From: JAEINY01 sp942490535
GTDB taxonomy: Bacteria; Bacteroidota; Bacteroidia; Bacteroidales; Marinilabiliaceae
DNA: 64,000 bases
Reading direction: 5' to 3'
Assembly: GCA_942490535.1 (NCBI GenBank)
Contig: CALNXQ010000003.1
Location: 744,001 to 808,000, forward strand
Shown: positions 7,879 through 16,688 of the stretch, piece by piece
Numbering within the stretch: position 1 is the first letter of the stretch
Layout: every line of letters begins with the position of its first letter
Notes under the pieces: generated by a model
What the model was told of the DNA's origin: nothing
The model's database searches: none
What the model saw: only the letters and a program-made list of their open reading frames with translations
Position numbers and translations under genes: made by a program

Positions 7879-10800
7879 ATGAAAAGAAAAACTCCTGAAC
7901 AGATTTTGCAGGTACATTTTGCTATATATGCTAATGTTGCGATTTCTTCCATAGAACGTTTTTTGGGATTTAAACACTGTGATGAGTACAAAGACCCCAT
8001 TAATAAGCTCCTGGATGATAAAAACCCACCCACAGATGAGGAGAAGCTCATCTATTGGAAACTCATGAAAAAGAACCTGGATGTTATCGGTTACTTACAA
8101 AAAGAGAATCTCTGGTTACATCGTGAGGAAGACAAGCAATACGAGCTACAGGCCTTAGCCAACTATGAACGATTCATACACCTGATTGCCCTACTCAACG
8201 ACATACGTAACTATTGGTCGCATTACAAGCACAGAGAACCCGAGGTTAGTAACGCTCCTCTACCTCACTTGCCACAACACATTCAGACAGCAATCCGGCC
8301 TTTACAGGAACCGCTCAAATTATTATTATCCAACGAGAATAACGCTACCTTAGATGAGTTGTTGATTCATCTGTATAACCAGGCCACACTAAATGTTTTA
8401 AAGGAAATACCCAACAACTATGCAGGACGCCATGGACTGTTTAAGTTTGAAGAGAAATCATACGGTACCACCCATTTCCAATTGAACGACCGCTTAAAAC
8501 TAAAAGGCGACTACACCCACCACCTTACATTCACAGGCCACATTTTTACTATCTCCCTCTTTTTATGCCAACACGAAGTGAGTGAGTTTCTGAACACGCT
8601 CGAACAGGCGCCTTACACTGTAGATGAACGCAAAGGCCGCCAGGCATGGCATGAGCAGCACATAGGAGAGCCCTTCCTTGACAAGGAACAACAGACTCAA
8701 CTTCATCAGCATAGGAAAGAGTGGCGGGAAAAACACCCCGTTGAACCTACGCCGGACTATTTAAGAGGGAGCGATAAAGAGAAACAAAGAAAACAATGGA
8801 GAGAAAATCACCCTATAAAAGCCTATCCCAAAGAGCTGCGGTTGAAGAAAAAGCATTTCTTATATGCCCGCCAGGTATACACCCGGTTTGCCATCCGGGG
8901 ACACCGTGATACGGAAACCATGGCCGATGAATACCAACACCGGCAAAAAGCGTTTGAATTATTCGAATACCTGAAACGGTGTCCCATTGAACGATTAAGT
9001 AACCGGGTGGCTCAAAACAAACAAGCTATTACAGGAGCGACCATTGACACCGGTGTTACTGAGATAGAAAAAGAGAGTAGCGATAGTTACCTCAAGCCAC
9101 ATCGAGCCATAACCATTGATGGACAAGATTATGCCTTGCGTGAAAAAAATAAGTTTTTGGAATATGCATTGGATTTTCTACAGGAAGAATGGGAATATCT
9201 GCGTCTCCATGAAGGCTCAAACTTTCAATGGAAATGGGCCCGTCATGCGTCGGCTCAGGCCCTGAAAGATTTGAAAGATGACCTGATCAAAAATGATCCG
9301 ATGGCCAAATTACCTAAACATCAAAAGATAATATGGGACATACCACACCAGGATGCTCAATTGCTTAACGACCGGCAGGAAGAGTATGGTTTTCCCTGGT
9401 ACTTTGAACGTGATAAGAACGGTCAATACAGTCAGGCCGTTTTTAAGCTTACATTTGCTGATAAGAAGACCAATGAAGCGACCAAAAAAACACCACAAAG
9501 GGTGATTGGCCGATTGGGAAGCGAAGCCCTCTGCACCATCCTTGAAAACTATTTCAAACGCTTTCCCATCCGCAAGGAAGCTACCAACATAGAAAACAGA
9601 AAACGGTTTTTTACCGAATTGTTCCAAAACATACTGGATCACATTGTGGCCAAAACGGATAGAGGAAGAGGCCATCAACCCAAACCCACCCTTACTCCGG
9701 CTATCATCTCCAGACGTATAGCTTTTCTTCGACAGAAGTGGGAAGCCGAACAGAGCGACATTGACCGGAAGGATAAAACTATAGAAGCCGATCCCTTCCG
9801 TCCATCGCTCCAGCATACCAAAATCCTTTACATTGCACAAACGTGGAACAAAATGATCACCTTCGGCCAGACCAATAACCTGGCACATGCTAAAGACTAC
9901 AAGGGCATCACCGGTGGTATAAACGGATACCGTGACATCATTAAGCAACTCTCATTGCTTACCAATGAAACCCCGCGCCTGCGTGAGCATGCCAGGGACA
10001 ACCTGACACATACCCTTCAAAAACTGGGTAACCGCAATGGGGTGAATTATTATCAGGCCATTAACAATCAAATCAAATATTCGGGTATGATCGGTAATTC
10101 CGGTTCTCCACACCCAATGAAGAAGAAAAAAACGTTACACGATCTCTATCTGCAAGCCAAAGATTACCGCATGGCCATGCTCAACAAAATGGAAGAAGCG
10201 TTACAGCACCCTTTCCATGCTGACAACTGGCGCCCTGAGGCTGAAATGCGCTGGTTGGGCCTGCGCGATGAGCGCACTCCCCTTGTCAGTCAAAATATCC
10301 AAAAACAGCCACAAGAACAGCAAACAGATATTTACAACGTGGATCAGCACTATTATGCATCCGTAGGGGTACAAATCAAAGCACTTAAAGGCATACAGGC
10401 CGGATTGGTCGATACCGGAGAACGTGACAACCAGCTCATTAATTGCCATACATCCATACTAAAACCTAATGATAATCAACTTTGGATAGAAGCTTTTTAT
10501 CACTTTGACAACTGGCAAGATCTGCCCCGCACAGACCGGCAACGGCTCTATGCCGTTAAAAGGCAAGATGTGGTACTGGCACAATTGGCCTATCAATATA
10601 CCCTTGAATATGAAAGCGAGGAGTACCACCACCGCACCATCGATTCATTGAATTTTCAAAACCACTTGATTAAATTGCCTGTGGCGATTCAAACTACTGA
10701 CGGATTGGCCAAAGGCTACGTTTCCTGTTACTACCGCCACTACAAACAAAACCGTTACCGCCTGCTCACCCATCAGGTAGAAAATCTAATGCAGATTATC

Positions 10801-11421
10801 ATCGGACACCAACTGATACCGGGCTATGAAATAGCCTTAAACAACCTTATACATAAAAAGAGAGAAGAGCTCAGTCAGGATGATAAATGGCGGTTGCTAT
10901 CCCATGAGGAACAGAAAATGAGGGCTTTCGAAAGGATGCAATTGGCTGATAAAAAAGTAGCAGAAATTAAGAAGGAAATAGTATTGGTGCCAGTACCCGA
11001 CAAGGAGCGTCACCGTTTTTACCTCACCGACCTCCTGGCCAGCTACCAGATATGCCGCCAATTCTTTTTAGAAAAAGTGTTTGCATTAGAGGAGATGGCC
11101 ATTGAGCAATTGAATTTGACACCAAATCAACACGGGTACATTAAGTTTAAAAATATTACAAAGGCCATGAAACGCAAGCAATGGATGACTGAAGAACAGG
11201 GGCGTATTTTAAATGCATTGCGCAATAGAGCACTGCATAACAAGATCCCTGTGAATAAAGATGATTTGCAACTATTGCCGGAGACTAACCTATTAGTACA
11301 AAGGGTAAGAGGTGCCGATAAACAACGCACCGGCCCCGAATACATCGATTTTTTTGGGAAAGGGATGCAACTGGCAATTGAAGTGTTAACTAAAGTACAA
11401 CTGCAAAGTAATGTAGAATAA
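7879..11421 (+). CDS. cas13b: Cas13b, RNA-guided RNase of a type VI-B CRISPR system
   Basis: 1180 aa, in the usual size range of Cas13b (about 1,100-1,200 aa). The two HEPN catalytic motifs sit near the ends as in this family: Arg110-NYWS-His115 (LNDIRNYWSHYKH) and Arg1115-NRAL-His1120 (LNALRNRALHNK). The middle is long, basic and without other known motifs, as expected for crRNA-processing and lid regions. The protein binds crRNA, recognises a complementary transcript and then cleaves RNA, including bystanders. The array follows 101 bp downstream on the same strand. The start at 7879 is 20 bp after the accessory gene and gives a family-typical N-terminus. No frameshift or lost catalytic residue is seen, so the nuclease looks active. 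Confidence 0.95.
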   Translation: MKRKTPEQILQVHFAIYANVAISSIERFLGFKHCDEYKDPINKLLDDKNPPTDEEKLIYWKLMKKNLDVIGYLQKENLWLHREEDKQYELQALANYERFIHLIALLNDIRNYWSHYKHREPEVSNAPLPHLPQHIQTAIRPLQEPLKLLLSNENNATLDELLIHLYNQATLNVLKEIPNNYAGRHGLFKFEEKSYGTTHFQLNDRLKLKGDYTHHLTFTGHIFTISLFLCQHEVSEFLNTLEQAPYTVDERKGRQAWHEQHIGEPFLDKEQQTQLHQHRKEWREKHPVEPTPDYLRGSDKEKQRKQWRENHPIKAYPKELRLKKKHFLYARQVYTRFAIRGHRDTETMADEYQHRQKAFELFEYLKRCPIERLSNRVAQNKQAITGATIDTGVTEIEKESSDSYLKPHRAITIDGQDYALREKNKFLEYALDFLQEEWEYLRLHEGSNFQWKWARHASAQALKDLKDDLIKNDPMAKLPKHQKIIWDIPHQDAQLLNDRQEEYGFPWYFERDKNGQYSQAVFKLTFADKKTNEATKKTPQRVIGRLGSEALCTILENYFKRFPIRKEATNIENRKRFFTELFQNILDHIVAKTDRGRGHQPKPTLTPAIISRRIAFLRQKWEAEQSDIDRKDKTIEADPFRPSLQHTKILYIAQTWNKMITFGQTNNLAHAKDYKGITGGINGYRDIIKQLSLLTNETPRLREHARDNLTHTLQKLGNRNGVNYYQAINNQIKYSGMIGNSGSPHPMKKKKTLHDLYLQAKDYRMAMLNKMEEALQHPFHADNWRPEAEMRWLGLRDERTPLVSQNIQKQPQEQQTDIYNVDQHYYASVGVQIKALKGIQAGLVDTGERDNQLINCHTSILKPNDNQLWIEAFYHFDNWQDLPRTDRQRLYAVKRQDVVLAQLAYQYTLEYESEEYHHRTIDSLNFQNHLIKLPVAIQTTDGLAKGYVSCYYRHYKQNRYRLLTHQVENLMQIIIGHQLIPGYEIALNNLIHKKREELSQDDKWRLLSHEEQKMRAFERMQLADKKVAEIKKEIVLVPVPDKERHRFYLTDLLASYQICRQFFLEKVFALEEMAIEQLNLTPNQHGYIKFKNITKAMKRKQWMTEEQGRILNALRNRALHNKIPVNKDDLQLLPETNLLVQRVRGADKQRTGPEYIDFFGKGMQLAIEVLTKVQLQSNVE

Positions 11422-11522
11422 AAAAAATGGTCTATTTTTGTTTGTTAAAACCTGAAAAAGTGCATTTTTTTTCGATGAAATAATGCCGCAAGGCAATAAT
11501 ACCAACGAATAGACGCACCTAG
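11422..11522 (+). promoter_or_regulatory. CRISPR leader with candidate -7 box
   Basis: A 101-bp AT-rich spacer between cas13b and the first repeat. TATTTTTG at 11433-11440 fits TAnnTTTG exactly, but no TTTG is found at the -33 spacing. A start near 11447 would give about 75 nt before the first repeat. The array could equally be transcribed by read-through from cas13b. Confidence 0.3.
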
Positions 11523-12549
11523 GCTGTGCCTCCCCTTGTTTTGAAGGGTATAGACAGCAATCACAGTACCCATACGGAAGTCAAAAGGGCTGTGCCTCCC
11601 CTTGTTTTGAAGGGTATAGACAGCAACCCTATTGTTTTTTGGCAACCGAGACTGGCTGTGCCTCCCCTTGTTTTGAAGGGTATAGACAGCTGAATTGGAA
11701 ACTGACTTGTTTGATTTGTAGCTGTGCCTCCCCTTGTTTTGAAGGGTATAGACAGCTTACGAGAATGAGCTTTTTTATAAGCTCCAGCTGTGCCTCCCCT
11801 TGTTTTGAAGGGTATAGACAGCTTAATTCGATGATCTCTTTGACTGTATATGGCTGTGCCTCCCCTTGTTTTGAAGGGTATAGACAGCCTCCCAAGTAAG
11901 CACCCTGTAATTAATTGCGCTGTGCCTCCCCTTGTTTTGAAGGGTATAGACAGCACTATGTGGCCATTTCTTTTATCCGGACGGGCTGTGCCTCCCCTTG
12001 TTTTGAAGGGTATAGACAGCCACTACTGGCGTGAGTAATGCTTCTAAGTTGCTGTGCCTCCCCTTGTTTTGAAGGGTATAGACAGCGCATTAAGACCACT
12101 TAAGAAAGCCTCTATTGCTGTGCCTCCCCTTGTTTTGAAGGGTATAGACAGCACGATATCTTCAGCGGTACCCACGAGCGAGGCTGTGCCTCCCCTTGTT
12201 TTGAAGGGTATAGACAGCTATTTTGGATTAGTGGGACATTAGAATAATGCTGTGCCTCCCCTTGTTTTGAAGGGTATAGACAGCGTACTTATCGAGTTGT
12301 AGCCTAACGAATAAGCTGTGCCTCCCCTTGTTTTGAAGGGTATAGACAGCTCATTAGTCATGTTTTGAGGTAAATCATGCGCTGTGCCTCCCCTTGTTTT
12401 GAAGGGTATAGACAGCAGGAATATCAGATTCCATTGCATAATTAAAGCTGTGCCTCCCCTTGTTTTGAAGGGTATAGACAGCATTGTTTTAGGTGTTTAT
12501 ACTAATTGTTAGTGCTGTGCCTCCCCTTGTTTTGAAGGGTATAGACAGC
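11523..12549 (+). CRISPR. Type VI-B CRISPR array: 16 repeats, 15 spacers
   Basis: Repeats are 36 bp, start GCTGTGCCTCCCCTTG and end GAAGGGTATAGACAGC, with TTTT between. All 16 copies read as identical, including the last. Starts run every 66 bp from 11523, so spacers are 30 bp, except the fifteenth (12483-12513), which is 31 bp. The ends GCTGT and ACAGC pair, and CCCTT pairs with AAGGG around a GTTTTG loop. This is the architecture of known Cas13b repeats, which begin GTTGT, end ACAAC and also carry GTTTTGA in the middle. That match fixes the crRNA sense as the plus strand, same as cas13b, with the repeat hairpin 3' of each spacer. No spacer was seen to match elsewhere in the window. Confidence 0.98.
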
Positions 12550-12559
12550 CAATAAAAGA

Positions 12560-12593
12560 AAAGCAGTTGTGAGATATACCTCACAACTGCTTT
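12560..12593. terminator. Hairpin terminator after the CRISPR array
   Basis: A perfect 14-bp stem (AAAGCAGTTGTGAG with CTCACAACTGCTTT) with a six-base loop, 10 bp after the last repeat. On the minus strand it is followed by TCTTTTATT, so it can also end the convergent ATPase gene. It bounds the array transcript. Confidence 0.7.
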
Positions 12594-12619
12594 ATGTATC
12601 AAAGATGTTCATTTACTTG

Positions 12620-13369
12620 TTAATTCTCCAACCTCCGATCAAAAACCAAATAAACCAACTCCTCCCCACTATACCGGTTCTTCTCACAATAAGCACGACC
12701 GCCTTCTGCTACCTGGATCACAATCCCGGCATCATATTCGGGAGCTGATCCACCTCTGGCAGTACCATTGGTTGTGCTTTGGAAAATCACAATAAACATG
12801 GTTTTCGGGAACTCCTTACGAAGCTTATCAAAGTCATCGGACTTGACACCCGGTATCTTTCCCCAGGAGTCAATGGCCACCACATCAAAATATTTGGCGG
12901 CAGCTCTTATATCATCCAATCCATTGGGGGCAGTCTCTGCAATCTGTACTTTATTTACAATGGTAGGACACAAGTATTCGTTACGCATATCTTTCACGAT
13001 GTTGGAGTGCTTTCCAATCTCCAGGGAGAAGCAACCCACTGTAAAATTAGCCTTTGCGAAGGTATTCATCATCTGATACATCATTCGCGTTTTACCGGCC
13101 CCTTTTTCGCCTCTAAGGAGTATGGAGTACTCATAGCGCTCCACATATCCCAGGAACTTCCCTAAATCGCCTGGAAGGGTTATTTTCTCATGCTCACTTT
13201 CCGGTGCTTGTGCCGCAATGGGTGTAAATAGTCCGGAAAGTTCCGAACTGACTTCCTTTTCTACCGGTGTCGGGTCATGGATCGGTTGAACTGGGGCCGG
13301 TGGGGTCAAATCAACCTGGAAACGACTCACCACCGGTGCGGGCTGTGGAGCTGGAATCGGCGGGTGCAC
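12620..13369 (-). CDS. RecA-like P-loop ATPase of the mobile island, C-terminal piece
   Basis: 249 aa counted from a GTG at 13369. Residues 1-60 are Pro-rich and disordered. Then comes a RecA/DnaB-like ATPase core with Walker A GEKGAGKT (87-94) and Walker B VVAIDSW (Asp167). It looks like the DNA-transaction ATPases carried by Bacteroidota islands; the exact partner is unknown. The same frame continues upstream to a TAA at 13394-13396, and beyond that stop the 13394-13692 piece is in the same frame. So this may be the back half of one gene broken by a nonsense codon, with the GTG only an apparent start. No ATG start with family-like sequence exists in between. Confidence 0.65.
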   Translation of the reverse strand: MHPPIPAPQPAPVVSRFQVDLTPPAPVQPIHDPTPVEKEVSSELSGLFTPIAAQAPESEHEKITLPGDLGKFLGYVERYEYSILLRGEKGAGKTRMMYQMMNTFAKANFTVGCFSLEIGKHSNIVKDMRNEYLCPTIVNKVQIAETAPNGLDDIRAAAKYFDVVAIDSWGKIPGVKSDDFDKLRKEFPKTMFIVIFQSTTNGTARGGSAPEYDAGIVIQVAEGGRAYCEKNRYSGEELVYLVFDRRLEN

Positions 13370-13393
13370 CGGTTCAATTCCATTTAGCTGCTG

Positions 13394-13692
13394 TTACTTC
13401 TTCTTCCTGGAAGTTTTACCACTACCAGCCCGACCAGGACGGCGTTTTTTAGGAGTGGCTTTAGACTTTCCCAGGCCGTCAATTCCTTTTAAACTGGTTG
13501 GTGAAATGGCAATTTCGTTGGTCTTTCCTTTCAGGTAGACATGCAATGCGGCGGTCGCTTCTTTGGCTTCCTGGTAGTAGAGATCATCCGTGCAGATTTT
13601 ATCCGTTTTAAAGGCTTTTTCAAAAGCGTTGAATAAACGTTTCACCTTGGCCTTATCCGGCTCTATAACTCCTTCAATGCCGGTGTCTATGA
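13394..13692 (-). pseudogene. N-terminal piece of the P-loop ATPase gene, cut by IS982 remnant
   Basis: An open minus-strand frame from the IS982 junction (about 13692) to TAA at 13394, reading LIDTGIEGVIEPDKAKVKRL, then DDLYYQEAKEATAALHVYLK and a basic tail (KKRRPGRAGSGKTSRKKK). It is in frame with the ATPase piece at 12620-13369. The start is missing because IS sequence begins where the gene should continue; the GTG at 13645 is an in-frame codon with no sign of being a real start. Either one gene hit by truncation plus a stop, or a short upstream gene naturally ending in a Lys-rich tail. Confidence 0.55.
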
Positions 13693-13693
13693 G

Positions 13694-13904
13694 TGATAAA
13701 ATCCTACTTAGAAAGCGATCAATTATTGAAACGATAAATGATGAGCTGAAGAATATATGTCAAATAGAGCGTTCTAGACACAGATCGGTTACTAATTTCA
13801 TAACCAATATAATTTCAGCCCTAATTGCTTATTCATTTCTACCAAAGAAGCCCTCTATTAAATATGAAACAGAGCCAACTCATGGTCAGCTAGCTCTATT
13901 TTAA
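13694..13904 (+). pseudogene. C-terminal fragment of an IS982-family transposase
   Basis: About 69 residues, SDKILLRKRSIIETINDELK and then QIERSRHRSVTNFITNII, match the end of IS982-family transposases, including the ERSRHRS signature and a YSFLPKKPS tail. The upstream part of the plus-strand frame is shadow of the ATPase gene, so only the 3' end survives. Together with the broken ATPase it marks the right boundary of the island. Confidence 0.75.
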
Positions 13905-13964
13905 TGTCTTGCTTATATCGAACTCAGGTTATTAAACCTGACATAACAAGTGTGTTTTGCGACA

Positions 13965-14525
13965 CTAATTAGAGTGAACTTTAATGGCTTTCACATACCG
14001 ATCCAACAAACTTTGATTATATACAGGATTTCCAATCAGTAACATGCGATTTTCATGATCTGTTAAGACTGCTCTCAAATGAGCATATTCTTCCATAAAT
14101 TGATTACTAATCAAGTACTTATCCTTTTCATCATAAAGAAAAATAATATCCTCATCTATACCTGTCATCTCATTCTCAAGTAAATACTCGAACAATTCGA
14201 AATTATCATCTGACCGGCAAACTATAATAACTGGCACCTCCAGATGATTATTCATTTCAAGAAATTGATCCCACAGTTCAATTTTAGAAATACAACTCCC
14301 ACAGGAAGCATCAACAAATGCATAAATCTTTAGTTTAGCATTAATTATACTAGTAGAGTCTAGCACATTGAGAGGACTATAAATGAGTTCTTTGGGAAAT
14401 ACTATCTTTTTCCCCATACTTTCATTAATCATTGCTTGAGCCGAGTCTATTATGCTATTATTATTTTTCTTTTTTGTACAACATGACATCACAATAGCGA
14501 TGAGTGCGCAAATAAAAATTCTCAT
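13965..14525 (-). CDS. Thioredoxin-like lipoprotein with CGSC motif
   Basis: 186 aa. A short signal with lipobox-like MSCC, then a thioredoxin-like fold whose strand-loop AFVDASCGSCISKIELWDQF holds a CGSC pair. The remainder alternates as in the fold (VPVIIVCRSDD, AVLTDHENRMLLIGNP). Such proteins are commonly paired with 6-bladed propeller lipoproteins in Bacteroidota. It starts 6 bp after the propeller gene, so they form one operon. A redox role on the Cys-rich peptide encoded upstream is possible but inferred. Confidence 0.65.
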   Translation of the reverse strand: MRIFICALIAIVMSCCTKKKNNNSIIDSAQAMINESMGKKIVFPKELIYSPLNVLDSTSIINAKLKIYAFVDASCGSCISKIELWDQFLEMNNHLEVPVIIVCRSDDNFELFEYLLENEMTGIDEDIIFLYDEKDKYLISNQFMEEYAHLRAVLTDHENRMLLIGNPVYNQSLLDRYVKAIKVHSN

Positions 14526-14531
14526 ATACTA

Positions 14532-15596
14532 TCAATTTAATTGATCTAACTCCGCTTTTATCAAATGTCCATTACTCCCATCATAAGCATATAGGATATC
14601 ATCATCAGGTGTAACACCAAAGCATTTAATGTATCTGTCTAAATTCAATCTGCGAACTGGTTTACCATCCCAATCATAAACAAATATGGAATTAGCACCC
14701 AAACTAAGTTTTTCGCTTCTTGCATTTTCACCTGAGTAAAGTAAATATATGTATTTATCAGACGCATAGCCTTCTAGGTACGAACACTTTGTTTTTTCTA
14801 ATGGTGTCATATACATATTTCCCTTATTATCCTCATAGTTTCCATGAATAATATCGAAGCAATCAGGCCCTTGAGTTGCTGAGTATAAGCAACCTCCTTC
14901 CAAGTCAAAAATTTCAATTACATCAGTCAATAAATAGGCGAAAACAATCCGGTTTGAATCTGGATTTGATAAATAAATATGGTTTGCAGCGTGTGAGAAA
15001 CAAAGTGGTTTAATCTTAGGTACCGCAGCAAATGGATTTATGTTGCCAATTTTCTCATCATTTTTGAAGTCAAAAATAGCTGATTTATAATTTTCATCCT
15101 GAATCTGACCTAGCAATCTATTACTACCCAAATACATAACCTGATGTAAACGATCACTTTTGACCTTATAAAATTGAGTTGTAAATAACTCTGGCTCCAT
15201 TTCCGATCCATTAAAATCTATAACAGACAGCCGTTGTTTTGTATAATCATACGTCCAAAGTCCATCATTTGTCTTGCCCATCGAAAAAACAGACAAAACT
15301 TCGCTTGGGCCCTTTCCTCTTTCAAGATAATCTTTGGAGTATCTATTAGATGAAACATTGTAATTATATAAATAACCGTCATTGCCCTTATTTCTAGTTT
15401 TTAGAACTAATATACTGTCAATAACCTCTAATTCTATAACTTCACCATTTGTAAAGTCGCTTAACCTTTCAAATCGAACACTATCCTTTTGGGGGAATTC
15501 TGAAAAAGTATCAATATTATCATTTAATCTCCCTTTTGAAGGTGCACAAGAATACAAAGCACAAATATATAAACAAGACAAAAATATTTTTTTCAT
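14532..15596 (-). CDS. TolB-like 6-bladed beta-propeller lipoprotein
   Basis: 354 aa lipoprotein (lipobox LYSC, about Cys16). The body has repeating propeller strands with the characteristic LERGKGPSEVLSVFSMG and FDIIHGNYEDNKGNMYMTP pieces of the Bacteroidota TolB-like/6-bladed propeller lipoproteins. The substrate is unknown; these often sit next to small exported peptide genes and thioredoxin-like genes, exactly as here. First gene of a two-gene unit, 115 bp downstream of the peptide gene and behind that gene's terminator. Confidence 0.7.
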   Translation of the reverse strand: MKKIFLSCLYICALYSCAPSKGRLNDNIDTFSEFPQKDSVRFERLSDFTNGEVIELEVIDSILVLKTRNKGNDGYLYNYNVSSNRYSKDYLERGKGPSEVLSVFSMGKTNDGLWTYDYTKQRLSVIDFNGSEMEPELFTTQFYKVKSDRLHQVMYLGSNRLLGQIQDENYKSAIFDFKNDEKIGNINPFAAVPKIKPLCFSHAANHIYLSNPDSNRIVFAYLLTDVIEIFDLEGGCLYSATQGPDCFDIIHGNYEDNKGNMYMTPLEKTKCSYLEGYASDKYIYLLYSGENARSEKLSLGANSIFVYDWDGKPVRRLNLDRYIKCFGVTPDDDILYAYDGSNGHLIKAELDQLN

Positions 15597-15662
15597 AATA
15601 TTTCATTAATCATTAGAAGTTTACTCACTCTAAACACCACAATTTCAATGATTAGCGTAAAA

Positions 15663-15686
15663 GGCATGGGCAAATTAGCCCATGCC
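15663..15686 (-). terminator. Terminator after the small peptide gene
   Basis: GGCATGGGC and GCCCATGCC form a perfect 9-bp GC-rich stem with a six-base loop, followed by TTTTACG on the minus strand. It lies 24 bp after the stop of the Cys-rich peptide and ahead of the propeller gene, so the peptide should be made mainly from its own short transcript. Confidence 0.75.
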
Positions 15687-15710
15687 AATAATAAAATAAT
15701 TGTACTTTTA

Positions 15711-15908
15711 TTAACAAGCATCCCCTATTTCATTCCAACATCCAGCTGTACTGTTACAAGCCCAATGCGACACAGAGGTCTTAACACACCCCCGGATTCT
15801 ATCTCCTCTATCATCATAATCACCTTCTTCATCTGTCACTTGAGCAATTGACAGTATTGTAAAAGATGTACCTAAAATTAAAGCAAAAGCAAATAATAAC
15901 TTTTTCAT
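15711..15908 (-). CDS. Small secreted Cys-rich peptide, about 65 aa
   Basis: Starting at the ATG that gives MKKLLFAFALILGTSF, the product has a clear signal peptide (to about LSIA-Q), an acidic linker (TDEEGDYDDRGD) and a C-terminal core with four Cys: RGCVKTS, HWACNSTAGC, GDAC at the very end. Upstream ATGs would add a basic extension before the signal peptide and are less likely. Its own terminator, its position before a propeller lipoprotein and a thioredoxin-like protein, and the exported core resemble the NVEALA-type peptide loci of Bacteroidota, but the NVEALA motif is absent. Function unknown; a disulfide-bonded extracellular peptide is the simplest reading. Confidence 0.65.
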   Translation of the reverse strand: MKKLLFAFALILGTSFTILSIAQVTDEEGDYDDRGDRIRGCVKTSVSHWACNSTAGCWNEIGDAC

Positions 15909-15935
15909 TTTCTTACAAATTAAAATCAAAGCCAA

Positions 15936-16688
15936 CTTTTCTGGCGTTGGTTATTCCACACAAACTTCCCATTGGTATATCCCTTCACAATGGCGGTGTT
16001 TATGTACCTATAGCTCGCTTTTTACATTATCTTTGTCACATCACCCCCTTTTCTTTTGTGAAGGCGGTATACCTGGTGGCAGGGGCATTGGTCCAACAAT
16101 ACTTCCCTGCTGCCTTTTTTAGGCCTTACGATAAAAAAATTATTTTTTTAAAGATTTAAATTACTATATAAATATACATCTAACAAAAATGGCTTTAGAC
16201 ATTGGCTAGACAAATATCTTTTAAGCATTTAAAACATTAAGTCAACATTCAATAAGCTCATACTGTTAATAACAAGCCAAAGCAATACAATATTTTTTAT
16301 TTAACCAAACTATCTCTCTTGTTTCAAAAAAGAAAAAAAAAATGATACACATTTTCAAGAAGTTAGAACACTTCTACATGCCATTATTCGCTTCACTTGC
16401 TTAGAAATAACTTTCTTATCGATAAAATACTGATTTTGTGCCACATAAACTCATGCGCACTAAAACATTACGTAAACACGACAAAAATCACATAAAAACA
16501 GGTGTTACGTTTTCGGTTTTCGGGTATTAATAAGTTAGAGGCATTGCGTTCTTAATAACGTTTTTGCGTACTAGTAACCAGTTTCGCATTTCACTAGCTG
16601 CTTTGGATATGGTAAAGTTTTTTTAGATTAAAAGTCCAATAAACCGAAAAGTAGTGTTTGGATGTGCAACAAAAAACTGGACAAAAAA
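15936..16688. other. Gene-free stretch with a terminator-like hairpin
   Basis: About 750 bp without a credible gene. Around 16079-16124 a GCAGGG...CCCTGC hairpin is followed by a T-run on the plus strand, which looks like an orphan intrinsic terminator. The sequence after 16140 is very AT-rich and low in complexity. The long plus-strand frame at 15866-16159 has no protein-like features and overlaps the peptide gene. Confidence 0.4.

Noticed and set aside
9310..9948. 212-aa minus-strand frame inside cas13b
   Set aside because: Fully antisense to a well-supported gene and without protein-like domains.
12153..12182. Self-targeting by a CRISPR spacer against 41029-41045
   Set aside because: Only about 12 bases match, far too short for a protospacer.
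11561..12484. Long frames on both strands through the array with repeated LSIPFKTRGGTA-like peptides
   Set aside because: They are translations of the 66-bp repeat-spacer period, which has a multiple of three and so stays open; not genes.
15866..16159. 97-aa plus-strand ORF
   Set aside because: Overlaps the peptide gene, crosses a terminator-like hairpin and has no conserved features.
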